NCBI GenBank assembly: GCA_036398215.1
Contig: DASWHK010000258.1
Span: 40,920-104,919 of the forward strand
DNA length: 64,000 nucleotides
Direction of reading: 5' to 3'
Source of the DNA: DASWHK01 sp036398215
Lineage (GTDB): Bacteria > Acidobacteriota > UBA890
This document shows, piece by piece, positions 9,602 through 20,475 of the stretch (the first letter of the stretch is position 1; each line of letters opens with the position of its first letter). The notes under the pieces were generated by a model that did not search any database, was not told where the DNA came from, and worked only from the letters and a program-made list of their open reading frames with translations. The translations under genes were made by a program, and so were the position numbers.

Positions 9602-10033
9602 ATGAGCGAGCGACGCAATACCAACCACTGCGGTGGGGCGAGCCTACCGGCGTGGAGGCAGCAGTCGGGTAAAGCGACGATTCGCGGCCTGATCGGCCTG
9701 CTGCTGATCGTCGGTCTCATCTACGCGGGGTACAAGTTCATTCCCGTGCGTGCCGCCGCCTACCAGTTCGCCGACGCCGTACGCGACGAAGTGGTGTTCG
9801 CCGGAGGCCGCAGAGGCGCCCGGCGAGCGACCGACGACACGATCCGGCAGAACCTCCTGGAGCAGGCGCGGATGCTGAACCTGCCCGTCGGCGCGGGCGA
9901 CATCCAGATCACCCGGCCGGGCGCCAAGTACATCAGCATCGACGTGACCTATACGGTCCCCGTCGAGCTCATCGGCGGCTACGTGTTCAACTGGACCTTC
10001 AGCCCGCACTCCGAAGGCCCGTTGATCTTCTGA
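9602..10033 (+). CDS. Small single-span membrane protein, unknown function
   Basis: 143 aa. One hydrophobic segment, LIGLLLIVGLIYAGYKFIPV (about residues 31-50), follows a short polar N-terminus; the remainder looks like a small soluble alpha/beta domain (ADAVRDEVVF, GDIQITRPGAKYISIDVTYTVPVEL). The layout and position right after lepB recall DUF4845-type proteins found beside lepB in other bacteria, but I cannot confirm the family. Either terminus could face the periplasm. AGGAAGGGGGAAGGG just before the ATG is a good ribosome binding site. Confidence 0.6.
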   Translation: MSERRNTNHCGGASLPAWRQQSGKATIRGLIGLLLIVGLIYAGYKFIPVRAAAYQFADAVRDEVVFAGGRRGARRATDDTIRQNLLEQARMLNLPVGAGDIQITRPGAKYISIDVTYTVPVELIGGYVFNWTFSPHSEGPLIF

Positions 10034-10096
10034 GCGGCTCGAAGCGTCCAATCGGCAGCGCCGCCGCCACGCCTCGCGGCCGTGTTGTGGCGCGGC

Positions 10097-10393
10097 TCAG
10101 CGCAGGCGCCGGGCGAGGTCGAAGAGCGATTGCACCAGGGCGCGCTGCAGGAACACGATGATCACCAGGACCACAAGCGGCGAGATATCGATCCCCGACA
10201 TCGGCGGCAGGCGGCGGCGGATCGGCCGCAGGATCGGCTCCGTGGTCGTGTACAGGAACTGGACGATCGGGTTGTAGGGGCTGGCCTGGACCCACGAGAT
10301 CACCGCGCGCGCGAAGACCAGGATCAGCAAGAAGGTCAACCCCATGTTCAGGATGTAGGCTATCGCCTCCAGCAGGTTGGCAACTATGAACAC
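10097..10393 (-). CDS. yggT: YggT family membrane protein
   Basis: 98 aa with two hydrophobic helices (about 4-27 and 70-88) and the YggT signature ILVFARAVISWV followed by a Pro-rich turn, EPILRPIRRRLPPMSGIDISP. YggT/YlmG proteins are linked to membrane protein placement and division; in E. coli YggT is implicated in osmotic tolerance. It follows yggS by 46 bp, the conserved yggS-yggT pairing, and converges with the gene at 9602. Confidence 0.85.
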   Translation of the reverse strand: MFIVANLLEAIAYILNMGLTFLLILVFARAVISWVQASPYNPIVQFLYTTTEPILRPIRRRLPPMSGIDISPLVVLVIIVFLQRALVQSLFDLARRLR

Positions 10394-10439
10394 TGCGAGC
10401 TCCTGTCCCGTGGTGGTGGCGGAGACGATCTCGATGACA

Positions 10440-11120
10440 TTATCGGGGGCGCTCCCCGAAGATTGCCGTCCCGACGCGTACGATCGTAGCGCCTTCCTCG
10501 ATGGCGACCTCGAAATCGCCGCTCATCCCCATCGACAATCCTAGCTCCCCGAGCGCCGGCTCGGCGCGCTGCACCCGATCCCGCAGCTCGCGGAGGCCGG
10601 CGAAATAGGGCCGCGCCGCCTGCGGATCGGGATCATAGGGGGCCATGCGCATCAGGCCGCGCAGCGACAGCCCCTCAGCGACGGCGACCGCACGGCAGAG
10701 CGTCGCCACCTCGTCGATCGTCCGGCCGTCCGCGGCCTCGGCATCCACCTGCACGTAGATTCCGATCGCCCGGCCGTCCGCGGCCGCGGCGCTCGCGAGC
10801 CGCCCCACCAGCTCGGTGCGGCTCAGCGAGTGGATGGTGTCGAAAAGCCTGGCGGCCAGCGCCGCCTTGTTGCTCTGCAGGGGGCCTATGAAGTGCCACT
10901 CGGCCGCGCCGCGGACGAGCGGCATCTTCTCGTCGGCCTCCTGGACCCGGCTCTCGCCGAGCCGGCGGACGCCGGCGGCGATGGCGGCGTCGATCCTCTC
11001 GGGACCGACCCGCTTGGAGACGGCGAGCAGCTCGACGGCGGCCGGATCGCGTCCGGCGCGCCTCGCGGCGGCCTCGATGCGCTTCCGAACCGCCTCCAGA
11101 TTGGCGCCGATGTCACCCAT
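10440..11120 (-). CDS. yggS: YggS-family pyridoxal phosphate homeostasis protein
   Basis: 226 aa from ATG 11120 (MGDIGANLEAVRKRI). An upstream in-frame start adds 38 Arg/Pro-rich residues with no family resemblance. YggS/PLPBP proteins bind PLP and buffer its level without known catalysis. The PLP Lys is Lys36 (LLAVSKRVGP), and the family motifs WHFIGPLQSNKA and GLMRMAP are present; the C-terminal GLSMGMSGDFEVAIEEGAT binds phosphate. It begins about 225 bp from the divergent ECF sigma gene and is followed by yggT. Confidence 0.93.
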   Translation of the reverse strand: MGDIGANLEAVRKRIEAAARRAGRDPAAVELLAVSKRVGPERIDAAIAAGVRRLGESRVQEADEKMPLVRGAAEWHFIGPLQSNKAALAARLFDTIHSLSRTELVGRLASAAAADGRAIGIYVQVDAEAADGRTIDEVATLCRAVAVAEGLSLRGLMRMAPYDPDPQAARPYFAGLRELRDRVQRAEPALGELGLSMGMSGDFEVAIEEGATIVRVGTAIFGERPR

Positions 11121-11345
11121 TCCGGGGGATGGTAGCATCGGCCGCCAAGGTCGTCGCCGCGCCGGGAAACGGACGTTACCAGGGCTTCGGGCAGGGGAGA
11201 GAAGGCGCCGGGGTCCGGCACTCGTACGCTCCATTCATGCGGACGCAAGCCGGCTGGCAGTCGCCGGGGCAGTCTGCCAGAGGAGGTCCTGGTGGTGAAA
11301 CAACCCCGGCTGTCCGGCCGTAAAACTACCGGTGATGGCTAGTTA

Positions 11346-11936
11346 ATGGACCAGGACGATCGAGCGATCGTTGCCGCGGTGCTCGGAGGCCAGCAACACC
11401 GCTTCGCGGAGCTGGTCACGCGTTACCAGTCTCAGATCGTCAACTACGTTTGCCGGATGCTGGGGAACTACGAGGATGCCGTGGACCTGTCACAAGACGT
11501 GTTTCTGAAGGCCTACTCGGCTCTCGGCAGCTACAAGCCGCAGTACCCGTTTGCCGCCTGGCTGTTCCGGATCGCCCGCAACGCGGCGATCGACGAGATC
11601 CGCAAGCGCCGAGTGGTCACGGTGTCGTTGGATGCCCCGGTGGAGCTCGAAGACGGCTCGGTCGGCCGCGAGGTCGAATCCCCCGGCCTCGACCCGGAGG
11701 AGGCCTACCTCGGCGTCGAGCTCGGCGACCGGGTCTCGGCGGCGATCGACGAGCTACCGGAGAAGTACCGCGAAGCGATCATCTTGCGCCACGCGGCCGA
11801 GCTGTCCTACGACGAGATCGCCGAGGCCCTGGAGCTGCCGCTCGGCACCGTCAAGACGCGGATCTTCCGCGCCCGCGACGCCCTGCGGCGGTCGTTGGGC
11901 GATCTGCTCGACGACGACTCGGAAAAGGCCACGTGA
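11346..11936 (+). CDS. ECF-type RNA polymerase sigma factor
   Basis: 196 aa. Region 2 covers about residues 15-85 (RYQSQIVNYVCRMLGNYEDAVDLSQDVFLKAY is the standard core-binding stretch), and region 4 covers about 130-185 (ELSYDEIAEALELPLGTVKTRIFRARDAL, the -35 binding helix-turn-helix). It has the two domains only, as in RpoE-like factors. The next gene, overlapping by 4 nt, encodes a zinc-finger anti-sigma factor, so this sigma is probably held inactive at the membrane until an envelope signal. Whether it controls its own promoter cannot be settled here: the 225 bp upstream has a GGGAAAC at about 11163 but no clear -10. Confidence 0.9.
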   Translation: MDQDDRAIVAAVLGGQQHRFAELVTRYQSQIVNYVCRMLGNYEDAVDLSQDVFLKAYSALGSYKPQYPFAAWLFRIARNAAIDEIRKRRVVTVSLDAPVELEDGSVGREVESPGLDPEEAYLGVELGDRVSAAIDELPEKYREAIILRHAAELSYDEIAEALELPLGTVKTRIFRARDALRRSLGDLLDDDSEKAT

Positions 11937-12547
11937 ACGCCATGACGAGCCAGCAACATCCCGATCGCGACAGCCTCAACGCCTATCTCGAGGAAGCGCT
12001 GTCGATCGACGCCACCCAGTGGCTCCGCCACCACCTCGCGGGTTGCGGCGAGTGCCGGGCCCGGCTCGAGCAGGAGCGAGCCTTCCTGCGCCGGCTCGAC
12101 GGTCTGCGCACGGTCGAGGTGCCGGTGGATTTCACCGCCGGCGTCATGGCGCGGGTGGCGCAATACCCGGCCTACCAGCCCGCCACCGAGGTGTCCTTGC
12201 AACGTCTGGCGGTCTGGGCCGGCAGCCTCGCCGCCTTGCTGGTGCTCGGGCTGGGCATCGGGGGGTGGCTCTTGATGACCTCGCCGGCCGAGGGTCAGGA
12301 GGCGGCGGGGTACGCCTCCAACGGCATCGTCGCCGCGGCCCAGGCCGCCAAGAACGTGTACCTGTGGGGCGTCGAGGCGGTCGAGACGGCCAGACCGCTG
12401 GTGCAACCGATCGGCACGCTGCTGACCGGGATCCTCGAGTATGTCCGCGGCAGCAGCCTGGCGTTCCAGCTCGCCGTGCTGCTGATCACCGTGGCCCTCA
12501 ACTACTTGTTCACGCGCATGGTACTCAACTATCAGCGGCGGCAATGA
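11933..12547 (+). CDS. Membrane anti-sigma factor with zinc-finger domain
   Basis: 204 aa from GTG 11933, which overlaps the sigma stop and has GGAAAAGG 4 nt upstream; ATG 11942 is the alternative. The N-terminal ZAS motif His34-x3-Cys38-x2-Cys41 (HHLAGCGEC) binds zinc and would clamp the sigma factor. A transmembrane helix follows at about residues 90-115 (AGSLAALLVLGLGIGGWLL), and a second hydrophobic stretch sits at the C-terminus (LAFQLAVLLITVALNYLF), so the protein may span twice and leave a periplasmic loop between. The next gene starts 35 bp later and is probably part of the regulon or operon. Confidence 0.85.
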   Translation: MNAMTSQQHPDRDSLNAYLEEALSIDATQWLRHHLAGCGECRARLEQERAFLRRLDGLRTVEVPVDFTAGVMARVAQYPAYQPATEVSLQRLAVWAGSLAALLVLGLGIGGWLLMTSPAEGQEAAGYASNGIVAAAQAAKNVYLWGVEAVETARPLVQPIGTLLTGILEYVRGSSLAFQLAVLLITVALNYLFTRMVLNYQRRQ

Positions 12548-12582
12548 GACCGGAAGGCAGGCGGGCGAGGAGGCGTTGCACC

Positions 12583-13722
12583 ATGGTGACATCGACGAGA
12601 TACGAGGGGGGACTGTCGGCAGGGCGCCGGTTGGCGGGGTTGTTGCCGCTCGTCGCGGCGGCTCTCCTGGCGATGGGCTGCGTCCAGGTGCAGGCCGCCG
12701 ACGGCGGCTTCGTGATGGGCGGCAGGATCGTCGTCGAAGAGGGTGAGGTGGCGCGAGACGACATCGTGGCGATCGGCGGTGCGGTTCGCATCGACGGCCG
12801 CGCCACGCGCGACGTGGTCGTCATCGGCGGGCGGCTGGAGGTCAACGGCGAGGTCGAACGCAGCGTCACCAAGGTCGGGGGAACGCTCATCCTCGGCCCC
12901 AACGCCCGCATCGGTCGCGACCTGGTGCAGGTGGGCGGCTCGTTGCGGCGCGCCGCGGGCTCCCGCATCGACGGCGAGCTCGTCAACGTCAGCATCGGCT
13001 ACGGCTTCGACAACATGTTCGGCGGCAGCTTCCCGTTCTGGGGGTGGTGGGGCTTGACCCCCTTCGCCTGGTTTGGCCGCGCCGTCCAGCTCTTCTACTG
13101 GCTGATGCTGGCGCTGCTCACCGTCGCCCTCGTCGGCGACCGGGTCTCCGCGGCCAGCCACGCGATCTCGCGCGAGCCGCTGCGGATCGGCGCGATCGGT
13201 CTGCTGGGCTTGTTCGCCCTCTGCTTCGCCTTCGTGGTGCTCGTGGTGCTCTCGTTCCTGATCATCGGGATCCCCTTCTTGCTGGCGCTGATCTTCGCCT
13301 GGTGGCTGGCGTACATCTTCGGCCTGGTCGCCGTCTTCCAGGCGGTGGGCAACCGGGTCATGAACATGGTGGGGCGCCCGGATGCCACCCAGATCGCCAT
13401 CGTGCTGTGCGGCGGATTGGTGCTCGGGATGCTGCGCTTCGTGCCGATCGTCGGCAGCGTGATCTGGCTGGTGGCGGCGCTGGTCGGCCTCGGCTCTGTG
13501 TTCGCGACCCGCTTCGGCACCGGTCGTCCATGGGTATACCGCGCGGCCCCGGCGAGTGCGCCGCCGGGAGGCCATCCGCCGCCCGGAACGCCGCCACCGG
13601 GTCCCGCCGTCGGCCCCGTGTCTTCCGAAGGTGGCCCGGGTGACGGCGAGGTGACCTTCGAGGCCGAGCCCACCGCCGACCCCTACGACGACGCCGGCGA
13701 CGAGGATCCGCGCAACGCCTAG
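12583..13722 (+). CDS. Polymer-forming (bactofilin-like) domain fused to membrane domain
   Basis: 379 aa from ATG 12583, which has GAGGAGG about 10 nt upstream; ATG 12544 overlaps the previous stop but gives only Arg-rich extra residues. The N-terminal hydrophobic segment (about 14-38) is a signal peptide or anchor. Then comes a repetitive beta-helical stretch (about 45-125: IVAIGGAVRIDGRATRDVVV, GGRLEVNGEVERSVTKVGGT) of the bactofilin/polymer-forming type. Four or five hydrophobic helices follow (about 165-310), with a Pro-rich and acidic tail. Coming directly after a sigma/anti-sigma pair it may be an envelope-stress effector. Function unknown. Confidence 0.7.
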   Translation: MVTSTRYEGGLSAGRRLAGLLPLVAAALLAMGCVQVQAADGGFVMGGRIVVEEGEVARDDIVAIGGAVRIDGRATRDVVVIGGRLEVNGEVERSVTKVGGTLILGPNARIGRDLVQVGGSLRRAAGSRIDGELVNVSIGYGFDNMFGGSFPFWGWWGLTPFAWFGRAVQLFYWLMLALLTVALVGDRVSAASHAISREPLRIGAIGLLGLFALCFAFVVLVVLSFLIIGIPFLLALIFAWWLAYIFGLVAVFQAVGNRVMNMVGRPDATQIAIVLCGGLVLGMLRFVPIVGSVIWLVAALVGLGSVFATRFGTGRPWVYRAAPASAPPGGHPPPGTPPPGPAVGPVSSEGGPGDGEVTFEAEPTADPYDDAGDEDPRNA

Positions 13723-13851
13723 GCCTGGCCTAGGACCGCCACCACGCCCTCGTGAGGACCCGACGGATTCGGAGCGTGGGGTCGGCGGTCGACGGCAAGG
13801 AGGGCGGCCGCATCCGATGCCCCTCCCAGACCCTGGTTTCAGCACGGATTG

Positions 13852-15684
13852 CTAACCCCGGGAAGAGGAGGGAGCGAACAGCTCCTCCGGGGGCACCGGC
13901 GATGCCAGATAGGTCTCGGCCTGTCGCAGGATCACCTGGCCCTTGGCGCCGCCGCGCGGCTTGCGCAGGTGCCGCACCTGCGTCCAGCGGACGTTCACCT
14001 TGGTCGCCGCCCGCGAAGAGCTGAAGTACGCCGCCAGGGCGGCGGCCTCGCGCAGCGAGTCGGGGCTGGGTGCGCCCTGCCGCCGCGGGTTGCGGATGAC
14101 GACGTGCGAGCCGGGTCCTTCGGCGTGGAGCCAGAAATCGTGCGGCTTGGCGAGCTTGTGGGTGAGGCGCTCGTTGGCGGTGGCGCTGCGCCCGACGAGG
14201 ATCTCGAAGCCGTCGCTGGAACGGTAGGCGACGACCCCGGGGGCCACCTTGCGCCCCGAGGCGCCGGCGATGGGGGCGTCCGGCGACGTGTCCGCCGCCC
14301 GCCGAGGGGCCGAGGGGCCGCCGGCGGCCTTCGGCTCCGGCGCCGCGGCGTCCTCGACCCGAGCTTCGGGCGCCTCCCAGGCGGTTACCCGCAGATCGAC
14401 CCGCAACCGCTGGGCCTCGCGAGCCAGGCGCCGCAGGTCGCCCGAGCCGGCGGCCGCCGCGACGCGTTTCCGGAGATCCTCCAGCTCGTCGATGCGCGCC
14501 GTGAGGCGGCGCCGGCGCTCGGCGGTCCGCTGGCCGCTGCGGTCGGCGCGGCGCGCCCGGCGGTAGTAGCGCTGGGCGTTGTCCACCTGGGAGCGGGCCG
14601 GATCCACGGGGATCCGGATCGGCGCCCCGTCCCCGTAGTCGTCGGGCACCTCGACGCTGCCGTCGTGGCGGGGCGCCTCAGGGTGGGCGAGCAGCAGATC
14701 ACCCCAGCGGCGATGCAGTTCCGCCTTGCCGGCGCTCTCGAGGTCGCTGGCGACAGCCTCCAGGGTGCGGCGCAGCTTGAGGGCGGCGATCTCGAGGTCG
14801 AGCCCGAGATCACGGCGGGCGGCGGCGCGGGCGACGAGCTCGGAGCGGAGAGGGTAGTAGGCGGCCGCCGCGTCAACGAGCGAGCCGAAGCGGGTAACCT
14901 GCAGCTCGGTACCGGCGGCCTCGAGATGGCGAAGCCCGTAGGGCGCCAGCAGGAATCGCCCGGCGGCCGGCGGCTCGGCGAGCTCCTCCAGCGGGGCCGG
15001 CGAGTAGACGCGGGCGGCCGTCGGCGCCTCGGCCGCCCGGCGCAGCTCCTCTTCGGTCGCCTGCTGCAAGCAAGCTCCGGCGTCGTGCCGGGCGGCGATC
15101 TCGCGGGCGAGCAGCGGCGACATCCCGGCGACCCCACGGAGCAGCCCGCGCGCCAGGGCGTCGGCGTCGGGCGCCTCCGCCAGGGCCTTCCACTCCGCCC
15201 CACCGAGGCTCGAGACCGGGGGCCTGGCATCAGCGCCGGGCGGCATGTAGGGCTCGCCGAGCCCGGGCCGGCCGCGACGAGGCCGCCAGACCGCCCGCAC
15301 GTCGCCGCCGGCGTCGACCACGAAGCCGCTGGCACGGCGGGGAATCACCTCGAGGATCAGGCGGGGGGCCCCATCCCCGCCGCAGCACAGCTCGACGACC
15401 CGGTCGCCCCCGATGCAGGCGATCGACTCGATGCGCCGGCCCGAAAGCAGCTTGCGGGCTGCCATCGCGAACGGTGGGGGTCGCTGGGGGGTGATGTGGG
15501 AGCCCGGCCGCTCGTAGAGGTGCGGCAGCTCGGGCTCGGCGCTGAACCAAAGACGCGGCGAGCCGGGGAGGCCGAGGACGATCGCCAGGTGGTCGCGGCC
15601 GACGCCGTAGGCCTGGTCGATACGGGCGCCCCCTAGCCGCTCGTGCAGCTCGACGACCAGCCTGCGGAGAACCAGCAGATCCAC
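13852..15684 (-). CDS. rqcH: NFACT family protein RqcH (Rqc2 homologue)
   Basis: 610 aa. RqcH binds stalled 50S subunits and adds alanine tails to nascent chains in ribosome-associated quality control; older names are fibronectin-binding protein A-like. The NFACT-N domain is at about 1-240 (LVVELHERLGGARIDQAYGVG). A coiled-coil/HhH middle follows, with IDELEDLRKRVAAAA. The C-terminal NFACT-R domain has LAKPHDFWLHAEGPGSHVVI (the D-x-W-x-H motif) and RKPRGGAKGQVIL. It is close to the normal length of 560-600. It sits after the lytic transglycosylase, separated by a terminator, so it must have its own promoter. Confidence 0.88.
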   Translation of the reverse strand: MDLLVLRRLVVELHERLGGARIDQAYGVGRDHLAIVLGLPGSPRLWFSAEPELPHLYERPGSHITPQRPPPFAMAARKLLSGRRIESIACIGGDRVVELCCGGDGAPRLILEVIPRRASGFVVDAGGDVRAVWRPRRGRPGLGEPYMPPGADARPPVSSLGGAEWKALAEAPDADALARGLLRGVAGMSPLLAREIAARHDAGACLQQATEEELRRAAEAPTAARVYSPAPLEELAEPPAAGRFLLAPYGLRHLEAAGTELQVTRFGSLVDAAAAYYPLRSELVARAAARRDLGLDLEIAALKLRRTLEAVASDLESAGKAELHRRWGDLLLAHPEAPRHDGSVEVPDDYGDGAPIRIPVDPARSQVDNAQRYYRRARRADRSGQRTAERRRRLTARIDELEDLRKRVAAAAGSGDLRRLAREAQRLRVDLRVTAWEAPEARVEDAAAPEPKAAGGPSAPRRAADTSPDAPIAGASGRKVAPGVVAYRSSDGFEILVGRSATANERLTHKLAKPHDFWLHAEGPGSHVVIRNPRRQGAPSPDSLREAAALAAYFSSSRAATKVNVRWTQVRHLRKPRGGAKGQVILRQAETYLASPVPPEELFAPSSSRG

Positions 15685-15708
15685 CCGACGTCACCTCGCT
15701 CGTTCACG

Positions 15709-15739
15709 AAAAAGGCCCCGTGGCGGCAGCCACGGGGCC
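15709..15739 (-). terminator. Rho-independent terminator of the lytic transglycosylase gene
   Basis: A perfect 11 bp stem (15714-15724 with 15729-15739, sequence GGCCCCGTGGC) and a GGCA loop, followed on the minus strand by TTTTTC. It lies 46 bp beyond the stop of the gene at 15786-16451. Confidence 0.9.
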
Positions 15740-15785
15740 CATCAAAGCACGCCGGCCGCCGTTTGTGCGGCAGCCGGAAGGCGGA

Positions 15786-16451
15786 TCAGTTCCGCCGATC
15801 GTCGTAGAAATACTCGGCGCGCAGGTTCTCGCTCACCTTGCGGACCTCGCGGGCGAAGCGCGATGGCGGCCGGCCGCGCTCGAGCAGCAGCTCGTCGAGC
15901 TTGCGCGGCCCGACGTTGTAGGCCGCCAGCGCATAGTCGAGGCCCTGCTCGTTGTAGCGCTGCAGCAGCGAGTGTAGATACGACGTTCCCAGCAGGATGT
16001 TGACCTGTGGATCGGTCAGCAGCCGTTGGCCCTTCCACTTGAGCTCCAGCTCGTCGGCGACGGCCATGGCTGTCGCCGGGCGCAGCTGCATGAGCCCCAC
16101 GGCGCCCGCCTCCGACTCCGCGTACACGTCGAAGCGGCTTTCCGTGAAGATCATCGCCAGGATGAGCTCCGGCTGCATGCCGTAGTGACGGCTGACCTCG
16201 ATGAGGCTGCGGGCGATCTCCCGCTGCTTGTGGCGCGGAACGTTGATGTTGTTGGCGTCCAGGACGTCGCGGACGCTGGTCTCGATACGCAACGACTGCA
16301 GCTCGGACTCCACCTCGGCGATGGCCTGGTAGTGGGTGTCGCTTTGCCGCCGCAGCTCGTCCAACTCGATGGCTTGATACTCCAACGCCTGCACGAGGGC
16401 GACACAAAGCCCCATCGCGGCCAGCGTGAGCCACCTCAATGGACTACGCAT
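15786..16451 (-). CDS. Membrane-anchored or exported lytic transglycosylase (SLT domain)
   Basis: 221 aa from ATG 16451, which is preceded by GAGGAG at good spacing. Residues 8-22 form a signal peptide or anchor; there follows a helical linker (about 25-60) and then the SLT domain (about 85-200). The catalytic Glu104 sits in AMIFTESRFDVYA, and GAVGLMQLRPATA and ALAAYNVGPRKLDEL are the other SLT motifs. It cleaves the MurNAc-GlcNAc bond of peptidoglycan with anhydro-ring formation. It is a single-gene unit with a promoter at 16657-16685 and a strong terminator at 15709-15739. Confidence 0.9.
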   Translation of the reverse strand: MRSPLRWLTLAAMGLCVALVQALEYQAIELDELRRQSDTHYQAIAEVESELQSLRIETSVRDVLDANNINVPRHKQREIARSLIEVSRHYGMQPELILAMIFTESRFDVYAESEAGAVGLMQLRPATAMAVADELELKWKGQRLLTDPQVNILLGTSYLHSLLQRYNEQGLDYALAAYNVGPRKLDELLLERGRPPSRFAREVRKVSENLRAEYFYDDRRN

Positions 16452-16656
16452 AGTCGTAGCTCCTCGTTGCACGTCGGGTGCGCACCGGCGCGGATCGGCG
16501 GCAAGCACGCGACGTGTGTTTCGTTCGAGTCTTCGAGTTGAACCGGGCACGTTGCTGCCCGGGCTCTGAGGCCGCCGACCTGGGATGGGCCGTTCGGAAA
16601 GCGACTGGCCGGCGACCGGGCCCCCTTGCTCTGGGGCCGTTGTTGTTGATGAGGAA

Positions 16657-16685
16657 ATTCTAGGCATCGGCCGCGGGGGTGGCAA
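16657..16685 (-). promoter_or_regulatory. Sigma-70 promoter for the lytic transglycosylase
   Basis: On the minus strand TTGCCA (16685-16680), a 17 bp spacer and TAGAAT (16662-16657). It predicts a leader of about 200 nt. It lies in the 560 bp gene-free region 16452-17011, which otherwise holds only the gap promoter. Confidence 0.6.
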
Positions 16686-16848
16686 GCACGCGGCGAGGGG
16701 GAACTGACCACCACTGGCGGTAGGCCGGGTCGTCTGCCTGATCAGATGCTTTAATGGGCGTCATTTGTCGATGATGGGCATGACTGTGCATTCGGCGGGC
16801 CGTTCGAAACCCGCCCAAAGGGCCCCTGGAGGCCTCGGAACCGTCGAG

Positions 16849-16878
16849 TTGACAGCTTCCGCACCGCGCCCCGATAAT
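16849..16878 (+). promoter_or_regulatory. Sigma-70 promoter for gap
   Basis: TTGACA (16849-16854), an 18 bp spacer and GATAAT (16873-16878). The predicted start near 16885 gives a leader of about 125 nt before the gap ATG. It is one of the best promoter matches in the window. Confidence 0.7.
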
Positions 16879-17011
16879 CCCTGACGATCGAGATCGCGCC
16901 CGGGGTTCGCCGACCGCGCCGGTAGTACTTCCGAGCCGGGCCCGAAGGGCTGTTGGCGGTGTATGCGCCCTGTCTACCGGAGCTTTTGAACCGCTTACCA
17001 AGGAGTCTCCA

Positions 17012-18019
<1,008 letters not shown>

Positions 18020-18022
<3 letters not shown>

Positions 18023-18080
18023 CCGGCCGTGGTGGAAGTGTGATGGGTCTGGCGCGTGGGTCTTGCGGGTGACCGCAAGA
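18020..18080 (+). repeat. Dispersed repeat R1 copy with hairpin extension
   Basis: Starts at the gap stop codon. The 28 nt at 18025-18052 are identical to 63960-63987. The continuation at 18045-18072 matches the reverse complement of 46362-46389 with one mismatch. CTTGCGG-GTGA-CCGCAAG at 18062-18079 forms a 7 bp stem-loop. It occupies most of the gap-pgk spacer. Confidence 0.75.
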
Positions 18081-18112
18081 AGAGCCGACGCAGGCGATGG
18101 CGAAATGTCCCG

Positions 18113-19333
<1,221 letters not shown>

Positions 19334-19400
19334 GCGCCCGGCTACCCCGGCCTGTTAGGCTTCCGGCGGGGGCCGTCGACCATCCGGATCTGGAGGCAGA

Positions 19401-20165
19401 ATGAGCGAGCGGACACCCTTCATCGTCGGCAACTGGAAGATGTTCAAGACGATCCCCGAGGCGCGCACGGCGCTGACCGAGCTGCGCGGCGCTCTGCGCG
19501 ACGTCGAGGGGGTCGAGTGCGGCGTGGCGCCGTCGTTTCCGGCGCTGGCGGCCGCCGCCGAGGTCCTCCGCGGCAGCAAGATCGTGGTGGCCGGCCAGAA
19601 CCTCTATCCCGAGGACGAGGGACCGTTCACCGGAGAGGTCTCGCCCACCATGCTGCTCGACGCCGGGGCCAGTCACGTGATCCTCGGCCACTCCGAGCGC
19701 CGTCAGATCTTCGCCGAAGACGACGCCTTCATCTCCCGCAAGCTGGCGGCGGCCGTCAGCCACGGCCTCGTGCCGATCCTCTGCGTCGGGGAGACGCTCG
19801 AACAGCGCGAGGAGGACGAGACCGTCGCCGTCGTCACCTCGCAGCTCGGCAACGGCCTGGCCGGGCTCAGAGGCGCGAATCTGGCCGATCTGGTGATTGC
19901 CTACGAGCCGGTCTGGGCGATCGGCACCGGGGTGACCGCGACGCCTGCCCAGGCGCAGCAGGTGCACGCGATCATCCGCGACTTCCTGGGCGACCTGCTG
20001 GGACCGGTCCTAGCCGCCGCGATCAGGATCCAGTACGGCGGCAGCGTCAAGCCCGCAAGCGCCGCCGAGCTGCTCGCCGAGACCGACATCGACGGCGCCT
20101 TGGTGGGCGGCGCCAGCCTCGACCCCGACTCGTTCGCCGCCATCGTCAAGGCGGCTCGCGGCTGA
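19401..20165 (+). CDS. tpiA: Triosephosphate isomerase
   Basis: 254 aa. It interconverts dihydroxyacetone phosphate and glyceraldehyde-3-phosphate. The catalytic residues are present: Lys13 (GNWKMFK), His97 (ILGHSERR) and Glu169 (AYEPVWAIGTG). The phosphate loop is YGGSVKP. It ends the glycolytic trio, 67 bp after pgk. Confidence 0.97.
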   Translation: MSERTPFIVGNWKMFKTIPEARTALTELRGALRDVEGVECGVAPSFPALAAAAEVLRGSKIVVAGQNLYPEDEGPFTGEVSPTMLLDAGASHVILGHSERRQIFAEDDAFISRKLAAAVSHGLVPILCVGETLEQREEDETVAVVTSQLGNGLAGLRGANLADLVIAYEPVWAIGTGVTATPAQAQQVHAIIRDFLGDLLGPVLAAAIRIQYGGSVKPASAAELLAETDIDGALVGGASLDPDSFAAIVKAARG

Positions 20166-20210
20166 GCGGTCCGCCACGGCCCCGCAATCGCTGCCGCGCC
20201 GGGGCCCACC

Positions 20211-20220
20211 GGGGGGGGGG
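20211..20220. other. Run of ten G in the tpiA-secG spacer
   Basis: A homopolymer of ten G, followed by CTCCCGG, in the 310 bp spacer 20166-20475. The rest of that spacer holds repeat R2 and the secG promoter. Such a tract is slippage-prone and also a spot for assembly error. Confidence 0.6.
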
Positions 20221-20280
20221 CTCCCGGGCCGGGCCGGCGAGCCTGCCAGCGGGCATTCTGGGGCTCTCGAGCGGGCCTGG

Positions 20281-20305
20281 GTGCACGTCAGATTTGTGAG
20301 ATGAC
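20281..20305 (+). repeat. Repeat R2, copy 1
   Basis: CAGATTTGTGAGATGAC (20289-20305), preceded by GTGCACGT. The same 17 nt and nearly the same flank occur at 34771-34795. Both copies lie 140-190 bp upstream of a plus-strand gene. Confidence 0.5.
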
Positions 20306-20331
20306 GTCACCGGGCGAGTGGGCTTCGTGCG

Positions 20332-20360
20332 TTGTTGGCGCGGTATCTCTCTGTTAGATT
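20332..20360 (+). promoter_or_regulatory. Putative sigma-70 promoter for secG
   Basis: TTGTTG (20332-20337), a 17 bp spacer and TAGATT (20355-20360). It predicts a leader of about 110 nt. It could also drive tRNA-Leu and ispH downstream. Confidence 0.5.
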
Positions 20361-20475
20361 GTTACTCCGAGCTTGCGAGGGTCGCTCGCTTCTCGTTTTC
20401 CCCGGGGCCGAGACAGAGTGGGTTGACGTGTGGTCGCGGCAACCGCGCGGCGGCTCCGCCAGAGAGGGCTTTCCA

